A DNA stretch of 64,000 nt, taken from positions 2,232,001 through 2,296,000 of the forward strand of contig OX337230.1 in assembly GCA_946965045.2 (NCBI GenBank), given 5' to 3'. The number at the start of each line of letters is the position of its first letter. Position 1 is the stretch's first letter. This document shows, piece after piece, positions 32,901 through 42,387 of the stretch. The translations under genes were made by a program, and so were the position numbers. The notes below the pieces were generated by a model. That model did no database searches and was not told where the DNA came from. It was given only the letters and a program-made list of their open reading frames with translations. This DNA comes from Epithemia pelagica (Eukaryota > Bacillariophyta > Bacillariophyceae > Surirellales > Surirellaceae).

Positions 32901-35380
32901 AGCAGAATCTGTGCCAGAGCCTTCGGTTCTGAACCACATGTGCTGTTTTTGTACATCTGAACCCAACTGTCCCATACGCTTCTGCTCACAATAGGCCTGA
33001 GTTGAGTTTCTCTCAACCCATCAGACAAACCAAGTACGACGCTGCAAAAGTACAATTGATCGTTTGGTGCGAACGGAGACTCTTGGTCGAATATTCTGAC
33101 GGCAAATTCATCCAATGTACTGCTTTTGATCCAATCAGGAGCTTTCTTGGAAGCAGTATCTTGCAGTACTACTTCAATGCCCAGGGTCAGGGAACGAAGC
33201 ATAGGTTTAGCAGCAACAGCTTCTTTCAAGACCGTCGACCAATATGAAGAAGCCTTCTCTGGAACCCCCCTCAATGAAGAAGCCAGCAATCTGAAATCAG
33301 CACGAACTAGGTCATCGTCATTGTCGACATAGTCCGATGTCTGGCTGGTAGTATGTAGGATTATCCATTGTAGCAGATCGTTCATGACGAATTTCTCGCT
33401 CACCATAACAGCAGGATCGTAATCAACCAAGGCTTGGATTGCATGGTACATTGCAATCGAGGGAAAACTGGCAGAAGAATCTTGATATGGAGCTAGAAGT
33501 TCCTGAAAACATGTCTGCGCCGCATGGGAAATTTCGTGTCGTCTCTCATTAGGCAAGGTGGCTGGAGAAGATAGATGTGACACAAAGTACGCCAACGCCT
33601 CTGGATGTGTACAAGGCCATGAAACTCTGGACCAGAATTCGTCACGAATAAGCACAAACGCCGTCTTTACGGATGACGATTCAACGCCGCCATGATCAGT
33701 ACTGCTATCAACCAAAGCTGAGTGGTCTTGGTATCGCTGCAGTTGCTTTGCCAGATGTTCCAACAATGGCTCCCAAGCTGCCCGCCGTGCATTTCCTGTG
33801 GCCAGAGATTGATCCGTTAGGGCATTTTCGAGCACTTCCAACCAAATCTCAGCAATGGCCAACGCATTCGATTTCATGGATTCTACGGAGCCTCCTTCCA
33901 CGATGGTACCCATGGTGTCATTCTCCTCCCGTTGAACCAAAGTTGGTGTTGACATTGGGCGCAACAGCGAGAAATGCGCTGTCTCAGCAACAACCATTGC
34001 CAATCGCCCAGCCTCTGTCATGCCAAGTGTGACGTGCTGTCCCTCCCATGCCGCGCTGATGAGTTCTAGGGCTAGCTCGTTGTGACCAGTCCATGTTTTC
34101 TGGATGCTACTATGCGTTGCTGATGACAGGGTTGATGTGAGTGGTAAAAGAATGGGACCCCATGAAGCCAGACTAGCACCATAGCAAGCTTTGCGTAGAG
34201 CCTTGATCAAACCTTTGCGCCATCCGGCGATCGGAAGGTCGTTGCCTTTCTTTTTGGCTAAAACAGCCACGGCCAAGAAGGCTTCCAGCAATGAAGGCCA
34301 GGCATTTGCATTCTTTTCTGATGAAAGTGATTGCAAAAGTGTATTTATGGCCGAGTTGGGCAAAAGATCTCGGTGAGCTTCGTTTGAGGACGACGCAACG
34401 ATAGAAACGAGACGATACGTCCTAAGTCGCAACCCTTCAACTGCACTTGTCATGCATCCAAATAAACCAGGTTGGGTAGTTTCTTTTTGCTTTCTACTGC
34501 TTGCGCCCGAGCTGCTGCCTTGATCTTGCTGAAAGAATAAACACAGTGCATCCAGAACCAATCCCGTCAAAAGGTTAAAGTACTCGGCAGCTTCTTCTGT
34601 CTCCGTAGACGCCCCACCAGTGTTTCTCTTCTTTGTAAAAAGAGCATCATACATCACAGATGGACGACCATATCCCAGAATACGACTGCTATAGGCCAAC
34701 AAACCCTCGTACCAAGGTGGGACACTACATCCCTCGTCCGATGAGGCGTCTGTCCCTTGCTGTTCCTTCCAGACTTGGTTGGCAAGGTTGACGGTGGCTT
34801 GTGCTTCATTTCGTACCTCCTGAAGAGGATCCGCTTGGGCTGCAAACAGCATGCCCCACATCTCATCTGCCGCAATCGCTAGGACCGCCTTGGGTACCTT
34901 TCGAAAAGCTTCTTGCCAAACCTGCAAGGATACTGCCCGAACACTGGCAGGCGCTGTGAGGTCGTACGCCAGTTTGTTTGTATACAGCCAGATCCAGTGT
35001 GGGAGAGCATGGGTACGAATTTCCCATTTCGAAAGAATTGTTGAATCACCTCCGCTTTCACCGCCGGTCGTCGCCGTCGAAAAAAGAGTCACCAAATCTT
35101 GCAGGGCTTTGGTTTTGGTTGTACCATCTCGCTTTTGTGATATTCGAGAGAAGACCAACTGTAAGGATTCGTTGCTTCCCGTATATACAGGACTCAATTT
35201 GGTAATGGACTTTCCGCCACTCGCACCACTCCTGTCCGTCGTATTCGAAGGAGACGGAAGTTTCGCGGAGTTCGATGGAACAGGGTCCGCGTTTGCAAAA
35301 GCACCGAAACCAATAAATTCAGTGGGTTTACTCGTTCCACTGCCCCCCTTGTCCAATCTTCCTTTACGTTTCTCCTTCAT
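29903..35380 (-). CDS. LTN1: E3 ubiquitin ligase listerin
   Basis: Single ORF of 1825 aa. The N-terminus has the listerin start pattern: basic lead, FIGFGAFA, then LSPVYTGSNESLQLVFSRIS and TKTKALQDL. A very long helical-repeat middle follows. The C-terminus is a RING of the CH type: CPICYSVLH, LECVTCHNRFHADC, LTQWF and CVLCQQDW. Length agrees with known listerins (about 1560-1800). Listerin ubiquitinates nascent chains stuck on 60S subunits in ribosome quality control. The gene is convergent with paralogue B, with only 38 bp between stops. Its upstream side is short: the LTR of a Copia element begins 165 bp before the ATG, so its promoter is probably confined or altered. Confidence 0.95.
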   Translation of the reverse strand: MKEKRKGRLDKGGSGTSKPTEFIGFGAFANADPVPSNSAKLPSPSNTTDRSGASGGKSITKLSPVYTGSNESLQLVFSRISQKRDGTTKTKALQDLVTLFSTATTGGESGGDSTILSKWEIRTHALPHWIWLYTNKLAYDLTAPASVRAVSLQVWQEAFRKVPKAVLAIAADEMWGMLFAAQADPLQEVRNEAQATVNLANQVWKEQQGTDASSDEGCSVPPWYEGLLAYSSRILGYGRPSVMYDALFTKKRNTGGASTETEEAAEYFNLLTGLVLDALCLFFQQDQGSSSGASSRKQKETTQPGLFGCMTSAVEGLRLRTYRLVSIVASSSNEAHRDLLPNSAINTLLQSLSSEKNANAWPSLLEAFLAVAVLAKKKGNDLPIAGWRKGLIKALRKACYGASLASWGPILLPLTSTLSSATHSSIQKTWTGHNELALELISAAWEGQHVTLGMTEAGRLAMVVAETAHFSLLRPMSTPTLVQREENDTMGTIVEGGSVESMKSNALAIAEIWLEVLENALTDQSLATGNARRAAWEPLLEHLAKQLQRYQDHSALVDSSTDHGGVESSSVKTAFVLIRDEFWSRVSWPCTHPEALAYFVSHLSSPATLPNERRHEISHAAQTCFQELLAPYQDSSASFPSIAMYHAIQALVDYDPAVMVSEKFVMNDLLQWIILHTTSQTSDYVDNDDDLVRADFRLLASSLRGVPEKASSYWSTVLKEAVAAKPMLRSLTLGIEVVLQDTASKKAPDWIKSSTLDEFAVRIFDQESPFAPNDQLYFCSVVLGLSDGLRETQLRPIVSRSVWDSWVQMYKNSTCGSEPKALAQILLRLTQYENLLDISTVETILIQSWLQEHNIISKAGNGEVEWKFRYTEVLESNMELASRVVDKASTEIERQVEEKSVDDKDENFPSQWGLRACRLVEMCRVGLKNSLMPSFSLLGLDNAQVWTDRPSYMYGLVMALFTYIDDKSVRLSLLEHVENSVGLLVQILVHICEASTDLSVAATLSNGQDRCSVFIEEVGASGHETLLFEAVDHVVSLIVTCLTGGTSDSNASSSALQLTGVLCILLRYAFPQSVPTPLDPVPVPSEIREGDKLWYVTDPKSPSHVEPVSVAKAHYDAEAGYYFTIHFIRNGEKSERQTVVNRLRLVQEDSLLSPSATTHSRETAGASRLRDRIVGELLRPYYTSICDTIGLGDVLNALVARVAVGSARGIGSTHFEIFKLLSDEEKSLVLALKNKEVENARESLWKLALSFGFGRNSESRYGTFRVFPVEPLSSHERIADLYNSELGVGEQLDLDRAVLAWLVVSLPIVRVNQDNTPLVEKVILVMFSLAQSLLEGSKISGFTSDSMLGLKALSVARRSPAFFSMVETKLDLRTAERACLSVAIESFSTGNWNLDEDLNPGENPVWKSYSDFPRIIEDLSRVQGGRELLAECIVPPVAEDLVYALFSGVSRFYAFNLLDCLLGKGEVLRTEQDIVLDPSTSAHLKEWKEGMDSQGALELEEDVEIVSQWLPISMMREIETWQDETFEDLKESKMIGRLLAWISVLRLIETSAPKDFRSRPAFVSYLTRADVVPSVLNVSILFNETINSSKSVHNSPLHVWDTDTILENEENIGLSNLSSLVLFRTFETLPSLCRRWWEEDCPKVYMPRVQSLVERHIAPAILKREMSRMKEATKNYGDMNVSGSVMSREVTATYMQDDFTLTVLIRLPASFPLRSAEVDCSRTLGVPLSRFKRWSLQITLMINNQGGTLQDALMLWKDNVDKEFDGVEPCPICYSVLHVKTHKLPSLECVTCHNRFHADCLTQWFKQSGKNQCVLCQQDWQGVRV

Positions 35381-35544
35381 GACAAGTTGACGTTCCGATT
35401 TGGAGTGCTGCGACTACGACCTCCTTTTGATGATTCTGAGCAAGCAGGTCTATCAATTTGTTGTCGTGAAACACCTCTGTTTGCGTTTTCGATGTGATTC
35501 TCAGGAACTTTGTGCATTGTGATTGGAGCATCGGACGGTTTCTT

Positions 35545-35718
35545 TGTATAAATCCTGCCACTACACGCTACAACAAGGTGTATACGGCGTGCAACAAGCG
35601 GCTAGACCAAAATTATGACTAGAAAACTAGATGCGTAGCAGCATATGTAGGCGATGCATATTCGCCAATATGCGACCATGTATCCGCCAATATGCGACCT
35701 GTTGGCGGGATTTATTCA
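35545..35718 (-). repeat. Copia 3' LTR
   Basis: 174 bp, TG...CA ends. The two ends are themselves imperfect inverted repeats (TGTATAAATCCTGCC against TGAATAAATCCCGCC on the other strand). Confidence 0.92.
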
Positions 35719-35872
35719 GTCCCCGCGAGCTAGATCGGAAGCATTTCGACTAGGTCGCCCACGACTTGTTTCAGCAGAGGCCGGTCCATCAGGACTATTT
35801 TTTCTCAATTAAGAGGGGTGTCTATTCGGACAATAAAAGAGGGGTGTGAGGACAATGAATTCGATCATGTAA

Positions 35873-38800
35873 TCACCACAAAACACGTTGTGCTAGAAAA
35901 CGCAATCGGGGTCCTGGTAACGATTTTGTCAGCAGGTCCGCAAGATTGGTTTCACCTTCTTCCCAGGCGATACGCACGATGTTGGCGGCTTGTGCCTCAC
36001 GCGTGCGATGGTAAGCAATCGCATTGTGTTTCTTCTTCAGAGTGACTTCAGGCATGGTTGCACTCTTGAACACAGATTCATTATCACAGAACACATTGGT
36101 TTCGCCATCAAGTGGGATGCCCATCATTCTCAACTTGTAACGGAAACCCTCTATCTGTTCGATGGCAGTCTTCATTGCGACAAATTCGGAGCCAAATGTT
36201 GATGTCTCAACAGTACTCTGTCGTTTGGAATACCACAAGATAGGTGCTCGTTGTAAGAACATAAGAATACCAGTTTGTGAGCGACGCGTAGCAAGACAAC
36301 CAGCGTGATCGGCATCAACAAAACAAGTTGTGGTAACAGCCCGTCCACGAGGTGGTGGCATATTGGGCGGCAAAGGGTCACTAGCATCAGGGTAGTATTC
36401 AGACCAGTCTGCCTGGAAGAAACGATCCTCGTCGAAGGTCGGAGTTGTGTCGTCGAACACTAGGGTGGAACGTCCATGCGCTTTTAGGTATGCAAAAATG
36501 TGCAAGGCTTGTTCGAGGTGTCCTTCACGTGGCATGGCTAGATATCGGGACAGTTGTGATACGGCAACAATGATATCGATACGACCAAGTTCCACAACCC
36601 AACGAAGGATACCAATTAGTCCCTGATAGTAATTTGCACGTCGGGGGTCCAGTTCAGGAGATGAGTCGATCTCAGGACGATACCCAGTGGCAAGCGGAGT
36701 TGAGACTCGTGTCTGTAGCTTTTGGCCAACTTTAGACAGTTCGGTCTCAATTTCAGATATGGCACGTTTAACATATTTGTCGGAGGACATGGCCCATCGG
36801 GGTTTGTTCTCAGGATCGTCAGTATCTGGTATGGTATAGTGTCGAATCTCAGATCCCAAGTATTCGTCTGGGTCTTTAATACTCTCGGGTTTGATGGTAT
36901 ACCGTTTTTCCAGATCATTCATGATCGATCGCGGATCATGACTGACACAGAGTATGTCGTCTATGTAGACAAGTACATACTCATAGTATTGGAACCCATC
37001 AGATGGTCGGACTTGAGGTCGAAGCCAGACATCAGGGTCAGCCAAGCAACTATTGAACTTCATTTCACGAAGTGTTGCGGCAATGTGATCACGCCAACGA
37101 GCAGCAGAACTCTTCAAACCATACAGAGCACGAACAATCAGTGCAGGTCGGCCAACGTTTTCGGGACCAAATTCTAGTCCCGCCGTAATATAAGTTCGCT
37201 CTTTTGTTGGTGCATTGAGGTATGCATTTTGTACGTCCCCGGCCAACACGTCCAGGCAATTAAGGGCAGCGATAGTGAATGCAATTCGTACGCTATCACG
37301 GGATACAACACTGGAGTACGTGGATTCCTTCGGTGGATCAGTCTTATGCCCACCGGCAACCAGTCGGGCTTTACGGCGAAGATCAGACTTGATATCAAAG
37401 ACCATATGACATGGGATATGTTTGTATCCAATTGGTACTTTGTCATCATCACGGAATTCAAAGGCAATGCGAACATTTTTCATCTCCTTTTCGATGGCTT
37501 TCCGCCAGAAATCAGTCCCCGTTCGACGATCAATCTCAAGAGCTTCTTGAACGGTTTTGGGCAGTTCAATACCATATTTGTGGGTACGTTTCCAATAGCA
37601 AGATTTTACTTTCGCAAGAATCACACCACGTTTGCGTAACGTATGTGGAACCCACCAGGCATAGGCCGGTTCTTTGGCAAGCCCCGCCGCAACAGCATAT
37701 TCGGCTAGTTGTACAGGCGAATCGTTTTTGAGATCTTTGAGAGGGATCCAAACAGTAGAACCATCGGAGAGTTCACACTCATGTTCCCAACCAACGGTTG
37801 TATGGCGTTTACGGCCATTCAACCAGTCCGGATCCGTTCGGAGGACAGCGTCCTTGGTTTTGCGATGTCCAATGATATCCTTTACAATGGCATAGGAGTT
37901 GCCCTCAGTGTCGACTTGAGAGTAAAGGTTCTCGGCAATGAGATTGGCAGCAAGAGATTCGGTCGATCCATCGGGATACAGCACGTCATAGAAACGTGTG
38001 TCTAAGATTGGATTTGGATCACGTTTGCCAATTGGTCGGCCATGTTCATCTTTGGAGCGGCCTATGATCTTGGCTCTGGCCTGGTCCCCGCCATGCGGCA
38101 GCATGACTTCGGCTGTGAGATATTCGTCTAACTCCTCCGGAGTGTAGTCGTCAGCATCAGGGAGAGGTGTATCGGAGTCAAGAGCAGCAGGAAAGAGAGA
38201 TTCGCTTTCGTCTTCTCCAAAGAAATCATCGGGTGGATCAGGGGAAACGTTGGCGGTATCTTCATCGGAGGACGGCGATGTATCCACGAGGAGAGTCTTG
38301 ATAAGACCATCATAGACTTCCAGTTGTTGACGGATTGTGGGATTTTTCATATCGTCGTCAGGGATTGCCCACACATCTTTTCGGACAATAACTCGACCTT
38401 TCTCTGTCAAGACGTTGAAGGCCATGTCATCAATACAGTCATCGGCAAGACCAAGCCAGCGCCCAATACATTTACGCTCATGAGGGAAGTCATGCGACGG
38501 CGTATAATAGTATACAGGTTGATAGAAATCAAACAAAGCCATGGGAGAGATGTCGGGTGTCGATCCAAGAACGTGTTCAAATGGCGTTCGTCCATTAAGT
38601 TCAGGGATATCAGAGGCAGTTAACTGGCGGACAGAGGCAACCCACTTCAGTGCATAGGACCATGTGCGTCGTGGTGCACCAGTTTGACGTAACTTCCTAA
38701 TAACACCTTTCTTCAACTCACGGATGCTCGCTTCCGCGGCATTCTGCCATTGACTGTATGGGACGGTCACTTCTTGTTTGATACGGTACTCATTACAGAT

Positions 38801-40129
38801 CTCACGAGAACGTCCATGAAATAGCTCTTGCGCACCATCAGAAATTAACGTCTGAGGAATTCCGACATTCTGGATAAGGGACATCAGACCTTCAGGGTGT
38901 TGCTTCTTTGATTTCCAGGGATAGACAAAATCATAGCCCTTTCCATCAGTAAATACGGAAGCACCCGTGTGAAGATCAAGCGATGGGCACTTGGAGAACA
39001 TCTCGTCGCAAAACCATCGTCCCTTGACATTCGGGAATTTGAGCCATGGAGCTTTCTTTCGGACCTTGCGTTCGGATGGGACAAGGACATTTCGGACCCC
39101 AGCCTGGGTTGTCACTTGTAAAGTCTTCTTGGCCTTAGTAAGGCCGACATTCCATCGAGAAGACAAGGTCTGGGGATCAAGTACAGTCTTAGAAGAAGAT
39201 GGCAAGACTTTTACGGCTTTCGTTGGTCGTGACGAAGCAGACTTAACGGCTTTGAGAAAGTATTCGTCGGGATCAAGGTCCTCAATGTCCACAGTGTCCT
39301 CGGCACTTGGTGGATGGGACACTCGAACGGCAGCAACTAAGCGGTTGCATAGTTCATCCTCGTCATTCTCAAGTTCCATGCAATAGCCATAGGTTTCGTC
39401 GTATGATCGGACGGCAGCAACCAATCGCGGGACACAGGATGCGGCAATCGAATTCGGATCAACTTGGCGGACAGCAGATGCATTGGATGCATTGGCTTTC
39501 TCCTCCGCGGCAGCAAAGGTGGACGAATGAGGGTGCCACACCGAATCAGCAGTCATGACTATCCGTGGGAGCGACTCGAGCTCCTCCGGGGTTGGCTTCG
39601 TGGTCGCAAAGCCAGAGATAACACCGGACATTTCTAGAGGAATGGTCAGGTCAGCATCGGGAATACGAATGCTGTGTGTGCTGTAAGGGTCAAACTGACG
39701 CGGCACATCATGGACAATGAGGCCGTTTGAACGCAGTTGATTGGGACAAATCAATGATTGGGACAATCGGTCCCCGAAGAATAACGACTCGTGAAACAGC
39801 AATAGATAACTATTGTTGTGGGCATCAGTCCAGACAGTGGCGGTCGTGGTGACGGGGATACGCTCGAGGGGTTTATATTCCTCTGAGAATGGGGAAACAG
39901 TGATGTAACGGTCAGGTTCCCTGAATTTCACAAAGTTGCGACCAACACAACAAGTGTCAGCATGCGAGTCCATTTCACATGTCAGATCAATCGGATCAGT
40001 GGTATGGGACTGTGATACGGCAGCACATAAACGGTGTGCAAAGGCTAAGCTGAAGGTAGGGGTGCCTACAAGTGAGAAATGTGGACAGATAAGATTCGTT
40101 TTATCAATTTCATCACTGGGCACACAGCC
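35873..40129 (-). CDS. pol: Copia Pol polyprotein
   Basis: About 1418 codons after the gag UGA, with no ATG at the junction. Protease with DSHADTCC (a variant of the DTGA/DSGA site) near residue 53. Integrase core with FTDG, TLISDGAQEL and QNAAEASIREL giving a plausible D-D-E set. Reverse transcriptase with YVLVYIDDILCV near 1055, and RNase H with FVDADHAG near 1273 and TSTFGSEFVAMKTA. The reading frame is intact to the end (LLTKSLPGPRLRFLAQRVLW). Expression probably requires reading through the gag UGA. It encodes the enzymes for reverse transcription and integration. Confidence 0.95.
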   Translation of the reverse strand, partial: GCVPSDEIDKTNLICPHFSLVGTPTFSLAFAHRLCAAVSQSHTTDPIDLTCEMDSHADTCCVGRNFVKFREPDRYITVSPFSEEYKPLERIPVTTTATVWTDAHNNSYLLLFHESLFFGDRLSQSLICPNQLRSNGLIVHDVPRQFDPYSTHSIRIPDADLTIPLEMSGVISGFATTKPTPEELESLPRIVMTADSVWHPHSSTFAAAEEKANASNASAVRQVDPNSIAASCVPRLVAAVRSYDETYGYCMELENDEDELCNRLVAAVRVSHPPSAEDTVDIEDLDPDEYFLKAVKSASSRPTKAVKVLPSSSKTVLDPQTLSSRWNVGLTKAKKTLQVTTQAGVRNVLVPSERKVRKKAPWLKFPNVKGRWFCDEMFSKCPSLDLHTGASVFTDGKGYDFVYPWKSKKQHPEGLMSLIQNVGIPQTLISDGAQELFHGRSREICNEYRIKQEVTVPYSQWQNAAEASIRELKKGVIRKLRQTGAPRRTWSYALKWVASVRQLTASDIPELNGRTPFEHVLGSTPDISPMALFDFYQPVYYYTPSHDFPHERKCIGRWLGLADDCIDDMAFNVLTEKGRVIVRKDVWAIPDDDMKNPTIRQQLEVYDGLIKTLLVDTSPSSDEDTANVSPDPPDDFFGEDESESLFPAALDSDTPLPDADDYTPEELDEYLTAEVMLPHGGDQARAKIIGRSKDEHGRPIGKRDPNPILDTRFYDVLYPDGSTESLAANLIAENLYSQVDTEGNSYAIVKDIIGHRKTKDAVLRTDPDWLNGRKRHTTVGWEHECELSDGSTVWIPLKDLKNDSPVQLAEYAVAAGLAKEPAYAWWVPHTLRKRGVILAKVKSCYWKRTHKYGIELPKTVQEALEIDRRTGTDFWRKAIEKEMKNVRIAFEFRDDDKVPIGYKHIPCHMVFDIKSDLRRKARLVAGGHKTDPPKESTYSSVVSRDSVRIAFTIAALNCLDVLAGDVQNAYLNAPTKERTYITAGLEFGPENVGRPALIVRALYGLKSSAARWRDHIAATLREMKFNSCLADPDVWLRPQVRPSDGFQYYEYVLVYIDDILCVSHDPRSIMNDLEKRYTIKPESIKDPDEYLGSEIRHYTIPDTDDPENKPRWAMSSDKYVKRAISEIETELSKVGQKLQTRVSTPLATGYRPEIDSSPELDPRRANYYQGLIGILRWVVELGRIDIIVAVSQLSRYLAMPREGHLEQALHIFAYLKAHGRSTLVFDDTTPTFDEDRFFQADWSEYYPDASDPLPPNMPPPRGRAVTTTCFVDADHAGCLATRRSQTGILMFLQRAPILWYSKRQSTVETSTFGSEFVAMKTAIEQIEGFRYKLRMMGIPLDGETNVFCDNESVFKSATMPEVTLKKKHNAIAYHRTREAQAANIVRIAWEEGETNLADLLTKSLPGPRLRFLAQRVLW

Positions 40130-41668
40130 TCAGGTCTGCTTTGTGGCCTTATCAGCAAGGGCAGCTTTCGCAACGGCAGTTGTAGGCTCCTTGGTTTCAT
40201 CAGGGTTGTGCGGCTTTGTAGATCCTTTTTTACTATGGGCAAAGCGTCCGAAACTGTTTCCGGCTGAGGTTTTGGGGACAGTCGGTTCATCAGCAACAGG
40301 AGGATCAGGCTCGGAATGGTTCGGCGCGTCGTTGCCATCCAGGTCAGTGGTCTCCAATTTCATGTGATCAGACTTTGGAGTTTCAGTTTTACTCAACTTG
40401 CGAGAGCCATTTTCATCTTCAGTTCGCACGGCTCCGGCCTTGCGCTTTCCATTAGCGTCTTTCTGTTCTTTACGGGCACGGAGGATTTCGGCCTTCTCTT
40501 CATCAGAGAGCTTGCGCCATTCATCCAAACTGTAATGACGTGTCTTCTTCTTATTCTGCTTGTTACGACCATTCTTCTTTCCACTAGTCTTAGTCGTACC
40601 CACACCAGCAATCTTTCGATTCTCGTCATTGGTCTTGTCGGTACGGGATGCAGCAATCAACGTGCCAAAATACTGCTGGCATGCTTCAAAATCAGAAAGC
40701 TTTGCTGCGTCACCGTTGACGACCGTCTTTCCCGCCGCCAAAGAGGGATCCGATATACCTTTGAGGAAATCGGTTACCTTTTTGGTTTCGGCAACGGGTT
40801 CATCAAGTTCAGCCAACGTATTATGAGCTTTCTGATGGCGGTGAACATATTGTTGATACGAGAAACGACCGCGGCCTGTAAACTTTGCGTCGGCAATAGC
40901 AGCGTATGCTTCTTTCTTGCGGATGGTGACAGCTGCTGTTCCAGTAGCTTGGCGAGTCAACGCAAGATACGCCTCACGGCCGTCCTTCTTCTTTTGGTGT
41001 GGCTTGATGAACGTCAGGCCAGGTCCGCCAACAAGGAAAGGTTTCATCAGTGTGAAGACGCGTTGATTGTCAAGGGCATACTGATCACCTTGCAGGATAG
41101 TAGTAGCAATCAAATCGTCATCGATAGTATCGTAGGCAGCATTCCTTGCTTCAGAACCGACAGGCTTAGTTTCACGAAGGACGTATGTCAAAGGGACACC
41201 CGTTGTGGGATTGCGATGCTGTGCAAGGAACGTGAGCAAGGCATCGTTAAACACCTCCCACTGAGTAAACGAAGTCAACTCTTTCGGTGGGGTCAGTTCA
41301 TCGGAGGCAACTTCCTTGTTGAGTGCAAACAGTTCCTGGGTACGTTTGGTCCATTTCTTGATCAGGGGCGGATCAGAGAAAAGTGAGACTTTAAGAGCCT
41401 GACCACGAGACGAACGGTATTCGAGCCACATTCGGAAGCCGTGGAGCTGCAGGTTAGCACTGAAGGGAAAGGCCCCGTTCTCTGGAGGGGTCTTCGCCAT
41501 CATCTTCAACATCGACGGCACTTGATGGACCGCAACAGTCATGAACGATTGAGCATCATCAAAACCCTGCTCAATGATGTAGGTCACGGTGGCATCATTG
41601 TATCCACAGCGTTTAACGGCAGCCTTGAAATCTTCCTTGGGATTTTCAGGGGCAGTGGATGAAGACAT
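40130..41668 (-). CDS. gag: Copia Gag-like protein
   Basis: 512 aa from the ATG at 41668 (context TTCCACCATG). It has a globular N-terminal and central region (FKAAVKRCGYNDATVTYI, GREAYLALTRQATG, FSYQQYVHRHQKAH) and a basic Lys-rich segment near 370-400 with HYSLDEWRKLSDEEKAEILR, a motif typical of diatom Copia Gags. No CCHC zinc knuckle is seen, which fits that group. It ends in an acidic/Pro tail and UGA at 40130-40132, in frame with pol. It would form the particle that packages element RNA. Confidence 0.92.
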   Translation of the reverse strand: MSSSTAPENPKEDFKAAVKRCGYNDATVTYIIEQGFDDAQSFMTVAVHQVPSMLKMMAKTPPENGAFPFSANLQLHGFRMWLEYRSSRGQALKVSLFSDPPLIKKWTKRTQELFALNKEVASDELTPPKELTSFTQWEVFNDALLTFLAQHRNPTTGVPLTYVLRETKPVGSEARNAAYDTIDDDLIATTILQGDQYALDNQRVFTLMKPFLVGGPGLTFIKPHQKKKDGREAYLALTRQATGTAAVTIRKKEAYAAIADAKFTGRGRFSYQQYVHRHQKAHNTLAELDEPVAETKKVTDFLKGISDPSLAAGKTVVNGDAAKLSDFEACQQYFGTLIAASRTDKTNDENRKIAGVGTTKTSGKKNGRNKQNKKKTRHYSLDEWRKLSDEEKAEILRARKEQKDANGKRKAGAVRTEDENGSRKLSKTETPKSDHMKLETTDLDGNDAPNHSEPDPPVADEPTVPKTSAGNSFGRFAHSKKGSTKPHNPDETKEPTTAVAKAALADKATKQT

Positions 41669-42387
41669 GGTGGAAGGCAAAAGGAAAGCAAGAGAGCCAG
41701 AAGCAGGAGAGGTTCAGAGCAAAACACAGGCAAAAACACAGAAGTGTGGAGGCATTGCCAAAAGGTGATGCAGATCGCAGATTTCGCGATTCTACCTGGA
41801 ATTAAGGTGCACAAGTAGTGTCGACTTGCGTTTGCGCTGCAGTCGGCAGAGAACAAATACTTAGGACGTGTGCGTCGGCACAGTGCAAAAGGAGGTATCT
41901 ATATTTTCATGTATGGAGAAAAGATTACCAAAACAATCGCTCACTTAAGCGAGTGCTCCCCGTCACGTGGGAGAGTGCCATGGGTCACACATCACGAGTG
42001 TGAACTATAAGTAGTGCCGCAAGCATACCGTGACGAGTAGCTTAGCGCGAACACTCCCAAGCGGTGATCAGCCGCTGCCAGTACGGGCAAAAGGCAAAGA
42101 GCAAAACTCGACAGAGTTCTCACACGGTGCACACATAGCACCTTAGCATATTTCGAATATCCGAGGCAGCATAGTTCTGGTTAGAATTGGAACATAGTTA
42201 GGGGACAATCGGACGCCGATGCACTATCTGGTCATTCTGATCTACCATCGGAGAGGTGGGTCCCGATATAGGGTCCAACGGCCGGTCGTCCGATAAATCA
42301 TGGGGATTTGAACCCCAGACCTTCCACTCCAATAGCATACATAAACCAACTAAACTACTGCGGCTGCAGCGTCTGGGTCTGATAAAC
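41669..42387 (-). other. Copia leader with PBS and tRNA-like segment
   Basis: 719 bp between the 5' LTR and gag. TATCAGACCCAG at the LTR edge resembles the PBS used with initiator tRNA-Met. Reading the minus strand, TAGTTTAGTTGG (A-box-like) and GGTTCAAATCC (B-box, within the stem TGGGG/CCCCA at 42299-42315) suggest a tRNA-derived or tRNA-like piece; acceptor and anticodon stems do not pair well. Confidence 0.5.

Noticed and set aside
40316-41386. 356-codon plus-strand open frame
   Set aside because: Antisense to the intact Copia gag; low complexity and no protein features of its own.
42290-42372. Functional tRNA gene on the minus strand
   Set aside because: A- and B-box-like sequences exist, but acceptor and anticodon stems do not pair; kept only as a tRNA-like segment.
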